A DNA stretch of 46,264 nucleotides from Bacteroidetes bacterium GWF2_33_38 (GCA_001769505.1 MEOF01000070.1:1-46264), one strand, 5' to 3'; positions 7,301-15,816 are shown, counted from the first letter of the stretch. The notes: generated by a model from the sequence alone, not told the origin. Numbers and translations are program-made.

Positions 7301-9288
7301 AACAAAACATCACGCACCTTTTCTTCAATGCCTTCAAGTTTGATTATTTTTTCAATTTTAGAATCAGGAAAATCAATTCTTATTCGTGAATTACTCCGTT
7401 TACCTTTTTTAAATGCAATTTCATTGATTTCAGCACGAAGCCTCTCGTCATGGTCGCAAAGCGACCTAATTACCTGAATTAAATGTTCAAATATTGGTTT
7501 CTTTTTTATTTCCGCTTCAACGTCTTGGTCTTCGTGATGAAAAATTGGAACTACAATAAAACCCTCTTTCTTAATTCCGCTTGGGTCAAGTCGCAATGCT
7601 CTGCCAGACGCTTGCACTATATCAATAACAGAAGTTTTAGGGTCGCAGAAATATATTAAATCAATTGAAGGAACATCAACACCCTCTGTTAAACACCTTG
7701 CATTTGAAACAAGGCCTTTTGGACTTTCTTTAAAATTTTGCAATGTTTTAGCACGAACTGTTGTTGTTTGGTTTCCATTAACACTTTCAGAAAACATATC
7801 AGAGAAAAGCTCCTTTTGCCTTATTGCAAATTTTTGTGCGTTATCTACTTTGCTATGAAATGAAATAGAATGAAAAGCACCATAATTATTCATGACTAAT
7901 TCCAAAGCATAATTATTTGCTAATTCTTCAGCATTATAATTGCCAAGATACTGTCGTTCATCAATATATTTTTTTACTTGTAAATCCGAAACGCCAATTC
8001 CGATAATTTTATAATCAACCAGTATTTTTCTAGAAATAGCATCCCCAAAAGTCATATGATATGCCTCGTCACCATATATTATAGGATTACTCATATCGCA
8101 AAATAATTTATAATCCTCTCCGAGTTTTCTTTTTAGTTTTTTTGAAACAATTTTTGGCGTTGCAGTCATGTAAAGTCTTTTCCTTGCAGGCAAATTTATG
8201 TCATAATGAACAAGTGTAAAAGTATTCTTGTCTTTACTACCAGCAGTTCTATGGGCTTCGTCACAAATGACTAAATCGAAATAAAAACCCTGTGTTTTTT
8301 TAACAGCATTTACAATAACCTCTATAGATTGGTAAGTTGAAAAAACAACCTTATCGCCTTCTTTTAATAGAAACGTTTTTACTTTTTCAATATCAGTAGT
8401 AACTCTACCAATTTCATAGGTATGCAAAATAACATTATCAGCATCTCTTTTGTTGCTATCTTTATCAATATCCTTTTCTGAACAAACACAGATATAACTA
8501 TACAAACTGTTTTTATGTCTTGCCCAATCGTTTTTTATTTGCTTTAACAAAGCAAGTGAAGGCACTAAAACTAATGTTGTTTTAGGCTTCATTACTTCTT
8601 TAATCCATAACGCAGTTACAGTTTTACCAGCGCCACAAGGTAATATTAATTGACCTCTGTCATTTTCTTCAAAGTGTTGAATAACCTTATCAATAGCATC
8701 TTTTTGATGTTCTTTTGGCGAGTGCTTTTTTAATTCTTTCGGTTGATTACCGTTCGCCAATTCAAGAATATTTCTAAAAACAGCTGGTTCGATTGAATTT
8801 AGCTCGTCAAAAGCTATTTGCTCAAATTTTTGAAATGCCTTTGCAACATCTGCCGTACCGGATGCGTTTGTAAAAACAATAATTTTATGGCAGTTAGTTC
8901 CAAGCCCAAAAACATGAGCTATTTTATCACCACGCCAGCTTAATGTTTTTGTTTCGTCATTTGTAAATTTACACTGAACCGCATAATAATTATCATCCTT
9001 GTCAACAAGTAAAAGGTCTATACCATGGTCAATGGGAGGTAAAGATAATTTTTTTGAAATTTCTAATGATATTTCGTTATATAACCAAACTGTTTTATAT
9101 AAGTCCGATTGCCTTGGGTCAGTTTGCAAGTAGTATTTTGTGAAAACTTCAAATATTTTACCTGCTTGCGTTTTTTTTGTAGTATTTTCGGTTTGGGAAG
9201 TATTGTATTTTTCAAGCTTAACCTTTAAGTCAGACCAATTTTCTACACCATTTAATAATTCAATTAGTATTTGATTCTCTTTATTCAT
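4336..9288 (-). CDS. Giant nuclease-helicase with about 13 helicase-associated repeats
   Basis: A 1650-residue protein. Residues 40-110 form an Mrr-like PD-(D/E)xK nuclease domain (GID with Asp91, then QCK with Gln105 and Lys107). Residues 190-640 are a superfamily 2 helicase: Walker A LPCGAGKT at 216-223, DEAH at 343-346, TAT motif at about 375, motif V TEGVDVP at about 534, motif VI QASGRALR at about 559. From about 673 to the end there are twelve helicase-associated domains and a thirteenth degenerate one. Each has the plan W..RF..L..Y....G...VP....LG.WV..QR..Y..GKL.......L..IGF.W. Repeats 6-9 form a subfamily ending in GYSF..N.RG. The protein is probably a DNA-translocating, DNA-cutting defence enzyme. 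It is the first gene of cassette B and a likely partner of the KwaA/KwaB-like pair. Confidence 0.85.
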   Translation of the reverse strand: MNKENQILIELLNGVENWSDLKVKLEKYNTSQTENTTKKTQAGKIFEVFTKYYLQTDPRQSDLYKTVWLYNEISLEISKKLSLPPIDHGIDLLLVDKDDNYYAVQCKFTNDETKTLSWRGDKIAHVFGLGTNCHKIIVFTNASGTADVAKAFQKFEQIAFDELNSIEPAVFRNILELANGNQPKELKKHSPKEHQKDAIDKVIQHFEENDRGQLILPCGAGKTVTALWIKEVMKPKTTLVLVPSLALLKQIKNDWARHKNSLYSYICVCSEKDIDKDSNKRDADNVILHTYEIGRVTTDIEKVKTFLLKEGDKVVFSTYQSIEVIVNAVKKTQGFYFDLVICDEAHRTAGSKDKNTFTLVHYDINLPARKRLYMTATPKIVSKKLKRKLGEDYKLFCDMSNPIIYGDEAYHMTFGDAISRKILVDYKIIGIGVSDLQVKKYIDERQYLGNYNAEELANNYALELVMNNYGAFHSISFHSKVDNAQKFAIRQKELFSDMFSESVNGNQTTTVRAKTLQNFKESPKGLVSNARCLTEGVDVPSIDLIYFCDPKTSVIDIVQASGRALRLDPSGIKKEGFIVVPIFHHEDQDVEAEIKKKPIFEHLIQVIRSLCDHDERLRAEINEIAFKKGKRSNSRIRIDFPDSKIEKIIKLEGIEEKVRDVLFDEIIEKTSSNWELRFLEIKDYIEKNGNSTISKKNTDYSELYHWVGNLRKSYYEGKLESSKIKRLNEIGFDWKGENRREITDLDEIWKIRYKKLQEYFEENGNSDVPARYIKDNDKLGTWCKDQRVKYNEGKLSDWQINLLEEILFDWDPKNSYKKYYPELLKYKEKNGNVKVPTQGSEEYKDLGRWVNRLRVLYKQGLIDSNGNVVLKGIGTIKKDELKELNQLGFLWNAVKGDWYDRFNELKEYYDKNGNSNVKQAEDFSLYQWRNKQRKNKESLTEEKLQKLNSIEFNFEFQSQSGSDAGLIVWSDRLSELSDYFDLYGDYNIPRNDPDYKSLIIWLRHQRSLQLQGNLSEEKLSWLEEIKFSLDDFFSTDDVENWNSNLQKLKDYFENTGSFYIAQNDEENKSLLSWIRYQKSLFKQEKLSDEKIEKLKNIGYSFEINYRGKGVRIKNNEIDNEWLEMLNNLKAYFDKNKTFLIPNKDKTNQTLGNWLRYQKSLYNTGMLGANKEKQLLDIGYSFSLNFRGKSLNSISNELNPVEKEDKPSPWEMRFAEFQQYYLNNQTFFIPSDDKELLPLLSWVRYQRILYKEDKLENDKLEKFKELGYSFELDFRGRKGNDENSIKDDWFTRLSQLQEYFKETGTFFIKGNDKDNSDLLQWLRYQRILKKQEKLTTEQLEALSNIGYSFGIKYYGQGREQKQKIEKPEIERNSWDSNYLRLLNFKMKVGNCNVPRDYKDDKPLANFVVRQRAYYKQGKLNNDQINKLEFLGFEWEVDRTKVWMEAWNNKYSQLLTVFKETKSSHITSSYVDNTLYTWVLQQRMKKRNNELSDEQIKRLDDIDFNWNPEATSSSPDDERWFEMLEQLAHYKEKFGVCNVSQLNNDYKKIGRWVNDQRLNYSRGKLLEHRKELLEELGFIWNTKEHEFDLKVKMLQDFYQKNGHFEVKQSDKEYGGLYDWLYKIITKGTTEERKKKLESIGYNTSKIKTIENK

Positions 9289-9290
9289 AG

Positions 9291-9540
9291 CTAATTCGTG
9301 TGTGTCGGCAAGATTGCACTCTTTGACAAAGCTCTGGTTGTAGCGTTGGCTCGTGTGGCTTTGGCAATGTGTGCAATGTGGGTCTGCAATTGTTTTAAAA
9401 AATGTGCGGTGGCAAAAAAATAAAAAACATTGGGTCGGCTTGAGTGTCGGCTCTCTGGTCTTGTCAATATTTCGTTTTTCTGTCCTTTCACAATGGTTTA
9501 CTATTCAATTTTTCTATGTCGTTGTCTGTCTCCTACACTT
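9291..9540 (-). repeat. Cassette B leader repeat with possible conserved small reading frame
   Basis: A leader of about 250 bp between the cassette core and the helicase ATG. It is nearly identical over long stretches to 43249-43500 in opposite orientation, and partly similar to 17071-17346. A reading frame at 9291-9491 (64 or more residues, containing RPESRH, VFYF, AHFLKQL and THIAHIAKA) is kept in the other copy with in-frame differences. It may be a promoter or leader with a small translated region, or a non-coding element that happens to stay open. Confidence 0.6.
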
Positions 9541-9674
9541 GGCGGTAACGGTCGAGGCTATATGCAGTAAGGGATTGCGGGCTACTTTCCTGTCCACCGA
9601 CACGAAATTTTATGCGGGGCAGAATGCTTGAATTACCTCTGAAACCCTTATTGCATATAGCCTTTGTTACCAAC
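9541..9674 (-). other. attC-like palindromic recombination site A
   Basis: The best-paired site of the array. Arms 9555-9573 and 9645-9663 (AGGCTATATGC... and ...GCATATAGCCT) pair with one mismatch around an unpaired centre of about 71 bases. The cores are GGCGGTAAC (9541-9549, start of cassette B) and GTTACCAAC (9666-9674, end of cassette A). Confidence 0.75.
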
Positions 9675-9898
9675 TGGCCTTCTTTCTTTTCAAGCGACAT
9701 ACCTTTAATATTTACAGTCTGTTCTGTCATTCCTTTGTTGTCTGTCTGGTTGTGCGTTTGCAAAGTTTTATTTTTAAAAAGTGGGGATGATTTTTTGTTT
9801 TTCTTTGCGGGTTGGCAAAGCAAGCTCTTTTGCAAACTTTGGTTTGCGGGATGGCATTTAGCGGTTTGCAAATGTGCTTGCTTTACGTCCGGCATTGT
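9675..9898 (-). repeat. Cassette A 3' tail
   Basis: Non-coding stretch between the bactofilin-like stop and site A. On the minus strand it is A/C-rich with repeated GCAAACC and TTTGCAAA words, and it resembles in style the tail at 2699-2940. Weak open frames exist on both strands, but I see nothing that looks like a protein. Confidence 0.45.
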
Positions 9899-10873
9899 TT
9901 AGTTAAATTTCCCTGTAATTTGTGAAATATCAAAGTTTCCATTAATTTCCTGTACTTCAATTTTGCCGAGTAAAATGTCAAAAAAGAAATTCCTTATTTT
10001 ATCAAAAGTCAGCGTAACAGGTTCTCCTTTAGCATTAACACCTAAGTCATAATTTTTAAGCAATTGAGAGCCTAAACTTGCTGCTGTTAACAAGAAATGA
10101 TTTTGAAATTTATCCATGTCCAATAAGTCAGCAGCCAAAACTTTACCAACAACAGTATAACTCCTTAATGTTTTCTGAGTTTCTTCATTTGTAAGTGTTG
10201 TCTTAACTTCGTCAAATTCAAGATTCATTTCTATTTTACCTGAATTAGCTGTCTGTTTCATGCCTTTATAAAGTGAACCCAAATCAGCTAAACTTAAATT
10301 GAAGAATTTTGTACCTGGTATCATTACAATTTTCTCAATTGAAAAAGCACTTGGCAATAATAACCAAACTGCTTGTGAAGCCTTAATTGACGGAGTATTA
10401 AAAGTACCAACAATTGAATTTGTAATGTCAATATTTTGAGTTGCAAATACGCCACCAATAACAACGCAATTCTGTAAAATAATTTCATCAGCGTAAATAC
10501 TTCCTGCCACAAACGCATTGTAAAGCGTAACACTTTTAGCATTTATGTCTGAATAAAACATAATATTACATTTTGGTGCTCTGGAAACAATAGAGTTAGC
10601 TGAACCAACGCTCTTTTTGAAAGAGATATTGCCAGTTGCTTCACTGTTTACATATAATTCAAGTTGTGTAAAAACAGCACCTTTAATTTCAGAATCACCT
10701 TGTTGAATTTCTAGTTTATGGGCATAAACTGCACCCTCAATAACTGAGTTTCCTTGAATTGTTATAGTTCTGTCAAGTTCAGCTATTTTTTCAGGTAATA
10801 TTGAGCCTTTCACCAAATTATCTTTAAGTTGGATATTAGTCTCATTAAAACGAAGTTCTTTTAATTCATTCAT
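9899..10873 (-). CDS. Bactofilin-like polymer-forming beta-helix protein
   Basis: A 324-residue protein. Residues about 30-190 are short beta-helix rungs of alternating hydrophobic residues with recurrent Gly turns (ITIQGNSVIEGAVYAHKLEI, then GAVFTQLELY, AFVAGSIYADEIILQNCVVIGGVFAT), as in polymer-forming cytoskeletal (bactofilin) proteins. A separate helical C-terminal domain (about 210-324) has no family I recognise, and canonical bactofilins are shorter. There is no signal peptide, so it is cytoplasmic or membrane-associated. As last gene of the SPFH operon it may supply a filament or scaffold. Start at ATG 10871-10873. Confidence 0.65.
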   Translation of the reverse strand: MNELKELRFNETNIQLKDNLVKGSILPEKIAELDRTITIQGNSVIEGAVYAHKLEIQQGDSEIKGAVFTQLELYVNSEATGNISFKKSVGSANSIVSRAPKCNIMFYSDINAKSVTLYNAFVAGSIYADEIILQNCVVIGGVFATQNIDITNSIVGTFNTPSIKASQAVWLLLPSAFSIEKIVMIPGTKFFNLSLADLGSLYKGMKQTANSGKIEMNLEFDEVKTTLTNEETQKTLRSYTVVGKVLAADLLDMDKFQNHFLLTAASLGSQLLKNYDLGVNAKGEPVTLTFDKIRNFFFDILLGKIEVQEINGNFDISQITGKFN

Positions 10874-10884
10874 ATTTTTAAGTT

Positions 10885-11952
10885 TTAAATGTTTTGAAAA
10901 TTAATTACTTTCATTGAGCCAAGATTGGCTATTTTCTGAATCATCTCTTTGACTCTTACAGCATGTTGGTCACCAGAAGAATAAGACTTATTTAACTCAG
11001 AGTTAAAATACAAATTCAAATTGTCATTATATTCCTTGGGTATGGCACTCCATGAATTTGAAGTTTCAGAGAATTGTTCAATTATTTCGCTTTTCTTAGT
11101 ATTTTCTTGTAAGGCAGTTAAAAATGTTGGAATAAACAAATTCTTACCAATCTGATTTTTTTCGTTATTTGTTTCAATGAAACAAACAGGTGAAAATTTT
11201 TGATTATCGGTATTCTCATTCAACATACATTGTTGAATAGTATTGTTTAACTTTTTCTGTTGCCACAAAAATACTTTTGCTTGATTTAGAGTGTCTAAAG
11301 CTCTTTTCTTTGCTATAGAAGTACTGATTTTTGTGTGTAGATTGCCACTTTCACTGCCAAAAATTGTTGCTGTGTTAACCATGTCATTTTCAGAAGTCCT
11401 TTTTTTCTGACTATCTGTTTCTTTTTTAAACACGAAAGTAGGTTTATCCAACTCATAAACGCGATTTGACAACTCATTATTCAAGTCATCAAAAATCTTA
11501 ACATAGCGGCTGGAAATTCTGATATAATCGCCTTCCATTTGTTTTTTCTTTGCAAGACATGATTGAGCCAACTCTTTCAGGTGCATTAGTTGAGCATCAA
11601 TATTCTGTGAAAGTTCAGCAACCTGCTGACTTATTTCAGAACGGATATAACCAAAAAAACCTGAAATGATTGTACTTGCAACTTTTTTAGAGTTTTTATC
11701 TATGGATACTAACTGTGCTGCTTCGGTTGCAACAACTGCTCCAGTTAGAAGATTGACATTAGTATTACAATTTTCAACACTATTATCAAAAGGAACTGTA
11801 TCAACATTGATATTTACATCTACGGGGACATTTTCCACATAATCAACAGTAACAGTCATGCTACCACCACTATCAGATTTGGGATATGAAACAGTCTTTG
11901 ATTTTGAACCTCTGACTGTAATTGTCTCATGATATTTTCTAGTATAACTCAT
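10885..11952 (-). CDS. Helical protein, paralogue of its upstream neighbour (larger copy)
   Basis: A 355-residue protein with no family I recognise. Residues about 60-185 align by eye with residues about 20-145 of the next upstream gene product: VNLLTGAVVATEAAQL, then GFFGYIRSEISQQVAEL, then DAQLMHL, a K-rich helix, DYIRISSRYVKIFDDLN and RVYELDKPTFVF. This core is predicted to be long helices that may form coiled coils. The N-terminal 60 residues are an unmatched Ser/Thr/Val-rich segment (VRGSKSKTV). No signal peptide or membrane segment. The two paralogues sit side by side between the acidic protein and the bactofilin-like gene, so they are likely to form a heteromer in the same assembly. 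Confidence 0.7.
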   Translation of the reverse strand: MSYTRKYHETITVRGSKSKTVSYPKSDSGGSMTVTVDYVENVPVDVNINVDTVPFDNSVENCNTNVNLLTGAVVATEAAQLVSIDKNSKKVASTIISGFFGYIRSEISQQVAELSQNIDAQLMHLKELAQSCLAKKKQMEGDYIRISSRYVKIFDDLNNELSNRVYELDKPTFVFKKETDSQKKRTSENDMVNTATIFGSESGNLHTKISTSIAKKRALDTLNQAKVFLWQQKKLNNTIQQCMLNENTDNQKFSPVCFIETNNEKNQIGKNLFIPTFLTALQENTKKSEIIEQFSETSNSWSAIPKEYNDNLNLYFNSELNKSYSSGDQHAVRVKEMIQKIANLGSMKVINFQNI

Positions 11953-11963
11953 ATCTTTATCGT

Positions 11964-12878
11964 TTAAATGGTTTGATAATTATTAGACTGGAATAATTGC
12001 ATTGCCAAATCCTTAACCCGTTGTGATTTAGATGAAGAAGATAGTAATTTGCTAAATTCACTTTTAATTTCGGAATTAGAAACCGACTTTTGAGACCATT
12101 CAACTTTATTAATTTCTGCATAAGCAGTATTCTGAATGGCAGATTTGGAAAAATTATCTAACTCTACATCCGAAACAATAATCTCAAGGTTTTTACTATC
12201 AGTTTTATCTCTGTTACATTCACAAATAACTACAGGAATGTATATTGTTGCTGTCCCTGTGTATCTGTTGTCGTTGATTAGAATTTGGTCAGTAAGTTTT
12301 TTTTGTGTATTCATTTCAAAAAGAAAACTTCTCATGGAGTTGATTACATTAAGTCCTCTATGCTTAATATTAGAAGCAACAATTTTCTGGCTCAAAGAAA
12401 CAGATTCCAATTGTGTAATAGGGATTGTTGCAGTCAAGTATTTAGTTCTATTAGAAACCTTATCTACTTCTTTAACTGCAAAATCAATTGTTGGCTTGTC
12501 AAGTTCAAAAACTCTTTGTTTTAAATTTGCATTTAGACCATTAAACAATTTAATGTACCGCCCTGCAATCATATTATAATCACGTTGCATACGATTTTTA
12601 ATGCTTAATAAAGCATTTTTTTGTTGAACCAACTGCATTAAATGAGAATCAACATCGCTTTGGAGCTTAGCCATTTTTTGCGATATTTGGGAGCGTATTA
12701 GCGAATAAAATCCTTTATTCACATTGTTGCAAACATGATCAGCTGCTTTTTCTTCTGCAAGAATTACAGCGGTTTGCATAGCCACAACAGCACCAGTAGT
12801 AGCGTTCACATGATGCGAAACACTTCTGATTTCTTCTGCCATTGGCTTTGTGTCTACCGTATAATTAAATGTTGCCAT
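11964..12878 (-). CDS. Helical protein, paralogue of its downstream neighbour (smaller copy)
   Basis: A 304-residue cytoplasmic protein of unknown family, homologous to the 355-residue product encoded 11 bases downstream. The shared blocks are HVNATTGAVVAMQTA, GFYSLIRSQISQKMAKLQ, DSHLMQL, MQRDYNMIAGRYIKLFNGLN and RVFELDKPTIDF. Heptad-like hydrophobic spacing in residues 60-140 suggests a coiled coil. Both paralogues keep an RY.K.F..LN..L..RV.ELDKPT signature that could serve as a search motif for this family. Tandem duplication followed by divergence is the simplest origin. ATG at 12876-12878. Confidence 0.7.
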   Translation of the reverse strand: MATFNYTVDTKPMAEEIRSVSHHVNATTGAVVAMQTAVILAEEKAADHVCNNVNKGFYSLIRSQISQKMAKLQSDVDSHLMQLVQQKNALLSIKNRMQRDYNMIAGRYIKLFNGLNANLKQRVFELDKPTIDFAVKEVDKVSNRTKYLTATIPITQLESVSLSQKIVASNIKHRGLNVINSMRSFLFEMNTQKKLTDQILINDNRYTGTATIYIPVVICECNRDKTDSKNLEIIVSDVELDNFSKSAIQNTAYAEINKVEWSQKSVSNSEIKSEFSKLLSSSSKSQRVKDLAMQLFQSNNYQTI

Positions 12879-12899
12879 AATTTTAAAATTTTAAATGAG

Positions 12900-15062
12900 T
12901 TAATTGTTTTTCTTTTCTTCATCATCTTCATCCTCATTGTCTTCCTCTGAATCATCATCACTATCCTCATTTTCTTCATCGGAATTTACCTCATCTAAAT
13001 CTTCTTCGGCATCATCCTCGCCTTTTTCCAATTCATTATTTTCCTCTTCATTAACACCTTCTTCATTGGTTTCTTCGGCAGTAGTTTCATTTTCTAAATC
13101 AGATTTTTCAACAACCTCATCAGTTGAAATTTCTTCAACATTTATATTATCCGTTTTTTCGGAATTTAAATCACCTTCAATTTTGATATCTTCTTCAAAG
13201 GCTTTTTCAACAATAAGGTCTTCATCAAGTTCTCGCAATGTGTTTTTTGCAATACTTGGTAAATTTAATGAGATGTGATCATAAGTCATATCTTCCACAT
13301 TAGGTTTTGGTGGCATCTCAGATGTTTTAGCAAACAATGGATTTACAGTAATTAATGGTTTTCTCCTTTCATCAAGTTCATGCACTTCACTGCTTGCAAC
13401 GGCAATATCTTTTGAATTTCCATCTCTAAGTAAAGCGTCATAATAATCTATATGCTCAAATTTACCTGCTTTAACATCAATGTCCTCCTTTAATCGTTCC
13501 ATATAATTTTCAAAATCCATCTGAACATTTTGGAATTCTTTTGATTGTAATTCAAAAGCAGCAAATACTTCCGCAGAATTTTCAGTAGCTGTTACAACAG
13601 TTGAATCAAGCGACCCTCCAGATTGAGCCATACTATCTTCTGTTTTCTTTAATGAAGTTAAGGTATTGTACGCTGCAACATAATCTCTTAAACTAGCACG
13701 CATTAAATTGATTAAATCAGCACTCTCAGCTCTGTTTCTTCCATAAAAATCCTCTGTGTCTTGATGCCATTTATTTAAGTAGCTAATTTTTTGGTCTTTA
13801 ATATGGTTGTATATTTTCAAACGCTCAATTCTTGTTTCATTCATTAAATTTTGAACAATAGGAGCAACAATTTCTTCATGAATTTGATGCACCCCGAATG
13901 GGAAATTTGTTGTACTACCATCTTCTGCTGTCCATGTATCTGAAAGTAGATTGTATCTAACCTTTGAACTTTCTTTTAATTGAAATGGAACATAATCTGT
14001 AACTGCTTCTGCGTAGTTGAAATTTTCATTTTTTATTCTTTCAATTTCTGATGCTTCTAAAATTGGCGAATAATGATTGTATGGCGATTTTAAAATTTTA
14101 TAAAGCACCTTGTTCGATTCAAACACAATTTTATCTGTAGAAGCTACTTTTAGTGCGGAAATTGCTTGAACAGAGTTAGCCATTGTAACCATTAAGCCTC
14201 TAAGGACATCTTCAAATTGAGCCGTGTGTCTTGAAAGAGAGTCTTTAAGTTTGTTCAGTTCTTGGAATTTAGCAATATCGTCTCTGTATTTTTCAGTATT
14301 AAAAACTTCAAAAACTGGCGAGCCTTCAGGAACTTCATTTGTAGCAAATTCTTTTAAGAAATTCAAATAACTACTTTCATTTGCAACAAGTGGTAATGAA
14401 ACAGAAGTAACATCTAAATCATCCATACAGTATGATATAGTTCGTAAAGAACGTTCTAATTTTCCAAAATAATCATGTTGGTTAATTTGTTGCATTGAGG
14501 TAGAATATTGAGCAGTTTCCATTTCTTCAATTTCATCAGATGTTTCAACTAATGGCGCTTGAGCTGAAAGATTTTCCAAAGCAGAAATGGTGTCAATTAA
14601 TAAATCATTTTGTCTTGAAAGTTGCAATTTAACTTCTGACTCATCAACCATTCCTGTATGGTCAACTATGAAGCTTTTACTTTCATATTTTATTTGGTCT
14701 GCAACTGGCACATAAGCAACACCCAATTTACTTACTTTATAATCACGGAAAATTTCCTTGTGAAGTTTTTTGAACTCATTTATTCTTTCATCAAGTGCGG
14801 TGATTTGTTTTGTTAAGCCATTTTCTTTTATCATAAAGTAGATAAAAGGAATTATCAAAATGCAAAGCACCCATTTCCATAATTTGGCTTTTGCCAAATC
14901 CTGATTTAAAACGCTTTTTTCTTCTTCGAGTTTCGCAATTTCTTTTTCAATGCGTTCCTCTTCTTGTACTATTTTTTCAGCCATTTGCTGATAATAATTG
15001 AATAATATCTTCGCTTGGTCTTGGAAAATATTACTTGTTTCCGGGAAAATTTTACCTTTCAT
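12900..15062 (-). CDS. Large membrane-anchored coiled-coil protein with acidic tail
   Basis: A 720-residue protein not assigned to a family. Residues about 25-60 form a charged coiled coil, 63-79 a single transmembrane helix (VLCILIIPFIYFMI), and 81-110 a second short coiled coil. A long mostly helical body follows (about 120-600). The last hundred or so residues are low-complexity acid (strings of Glu and Asp with some Ser and Asn), ending in a short basic cap (KKNN). The polyacidic tail gives serine-rich open frames on the other strand, which are shadows. In the operon it lies between the four-helix membrane protein and the paralogous helical pair. A scaffold or metal/cation-binding role is possible but not shown. 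Confidence 0.75.
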   Translation of the reverse strand: MKGKIFPETSNIFQDQAKILFNYYQQMAEKIVQEEERIEKEIAKLEEEKSVLNQDLAKAKLWKWVLCILIIPFIYFMIKENGLTKQITALDERINEFKKLHKEIFRDYKVSKLGVAYVPVADQIKYESKSFIVDHTGMVDESEVKLQLSRQNDLLIDTISALENLSAQAPLVETSDEIEEMETAQYSTSMQQINQHDYFGKLERSLRTISYCMDDLDVTSVSLPLVANESSYLNFLKEFATNEVPEGSPVFEVFNTEKYRDDIAKFQELNKLKDSLSRHTAQFEDVLRGLMVTMANSVQAISALKVASTDKIVFESNKVLYKILKSPYNHYSPILEASEIERIKNENFNYAEAVTDYVPFQLKESSKVRYNLLSDTWTAEDGSTTNFPFGVHQIHEEIVAPIVQNLMNETRIERLKIYNHIKDQKISYLNKWHQDTEDFYGRNRAESADLINLMRASLRDYVAAYNTLTSLKKTEDSMAQSGGSLDSTVVTATENSAEVFAAFELQSKEFQNVQMDFENYMERLKEDIDVKAGKFEHIDYYDALLRDGNSKDIAVASSEVHELDERRKPLITVNPLFAKTSEMPPKPNVEDMTYDHISLNLPSIAKNTLRELDEDLIVEKAFEEDIKIEGDLNSEKTDNINVEEISTDEVVEKSDLENETTAEETNEEGVNEEENNELEKGEDDAEEDLDEVNSDEENEDSDDDSEEDNEDEDDEEKKNN

Positions 15063-15086
15063 ACTGTTTAAATTTTAAGATTTATA

Positions 15087-15797
15087 TTAATTGGAAAAAA
15101 CTTGTTTTCTTTCTTTTAAAGTGCGGTTACAATTCTGAATGTTGTCATTTATTTTTTCGAGATTCAATGGAATATCAAAAAAACAACCGTTTAATGCTCT
15201 CATTTCTTCAACAAACTTTGCTTCAAGTTCATAAGCATTGCTATTATTGCATGGGGAAAGAAAACGAAGATTCTCCTGCAAATCATTTAATTTATTAATA
15301 ATGTCTGTTGGAATATTTTTCATCTGGTCAATTTTTAGCTGAACTTCTTTAGTCGCTTTTTTCATTTCATCAACCCTATCTCTATTTTGTTTTTCCTCAA
15401 CATAGACTTCTCGAACTTTATCTGATGAAGAAAAAGCCATAAAAAACCCTAATAGTAAAAAGAAAAATAAAATTCCCTGAATTATGATTTGGTTTGTAAA
15501 ATGAATAGGTTTTACAGAATTGAATACTACCATTGCACCAATAGCAAGTAGCATATAAAAAAATGTAAAAAACCATCGCAGTCCTATTGAGCCAATAGTT
15601 TTTTGAGATTTATCTTTAAAATTTACCCATGGTACAATAATATCAATAAATAGAAGGCAGTATATTATTGAAGATACTACAATGTTCAATGTAAGTATTT
15701 CTGTTTGAACATTTCTTCCAAAATGAAGAAAGCACAGTATTATTAATGCTTCGCCAAATATGACGAGCAATAACGAAAATATTTTTTTAGCGTTCAT
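15087..15797 (-). CDS. Four-helix membrane protein with cytoplasmic coiled coil
   Basis: A 236-residue protein of unknown family. Four transmembrane segments lie at about residues 6-26, 37-57, 73-93 and 103-123, followed by a soluble C-terminal half that begins as a charged coiled coil (VREVYVEEKQNRDRVDEMKKATKEV broken into heptads, about 128-175). Several cysteines occur in the tail. It lies 19 bases downstream of the SPFH gene. By position it could be the membrane partner that the SPFH protein clusters, much as small membrane proteins accompany flotillin-like proteins elsewhere. That role is inferred. Confidence 0.7.
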   Translation of the reverse strand: MNAKKIFSLLLVIFGEALIILCFLHFGRNVQTEILTLNIVVSSIIYCLLFIDIIVPWVNFKDKSQKTIGSIGLRWFFTFFYMLLAIGAMVVFNSVKPIHFTNQIIIQGILFFFLLLGFFMAFSSSDKVREVYVEEKQNRDRVDEMKKATKEVQLKIDQMKNIPTDIINKLNDLQENLRFLSPCNNSNAYELEAKFVEEMRALNGCFFDIPLNLEKINDNIQNCNRTLKERKQVFSN

Positions 15798-15816
15798 AAT
15801 ATTTAGATTTTAGTTA

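Larger units (their letters stand above)
2690..9549 (-). mobile_element. Gene cassette B: nuclease-helicase with Kiwa-like pair
   Basis: A 6.9 kb unit bounded by GTTACCGCC (2690-2698) and its reverse complement GGCGGTAAC (9541-9549). The complementarity continues past a two-base mismatch (GTTACCGCC-nn-GTGTA at both ends). It contains three minus-strand genes preceded by a leader of about 250 bp and followed by a tail of about 240 bp. It is much larger than classical integron cassettes, which usually hold one gene. Confidence 0.6.

Noticed and set aside
9533-9895. Open frame of about 120 codons on the minus strand after the bactofilin-like gene
   Set aside because: It runs across the attC-like palindrome and the tail repeat, has odd composition and no start signal. 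It is treated as non-coding repeat.
12904-13278. Serine-rich open frame on the plus strand
   Set aside because: It is the antisense of the Glu/Asp-rich tail of the 720-residue protein; the low-complexity composition explains the lack of stops.
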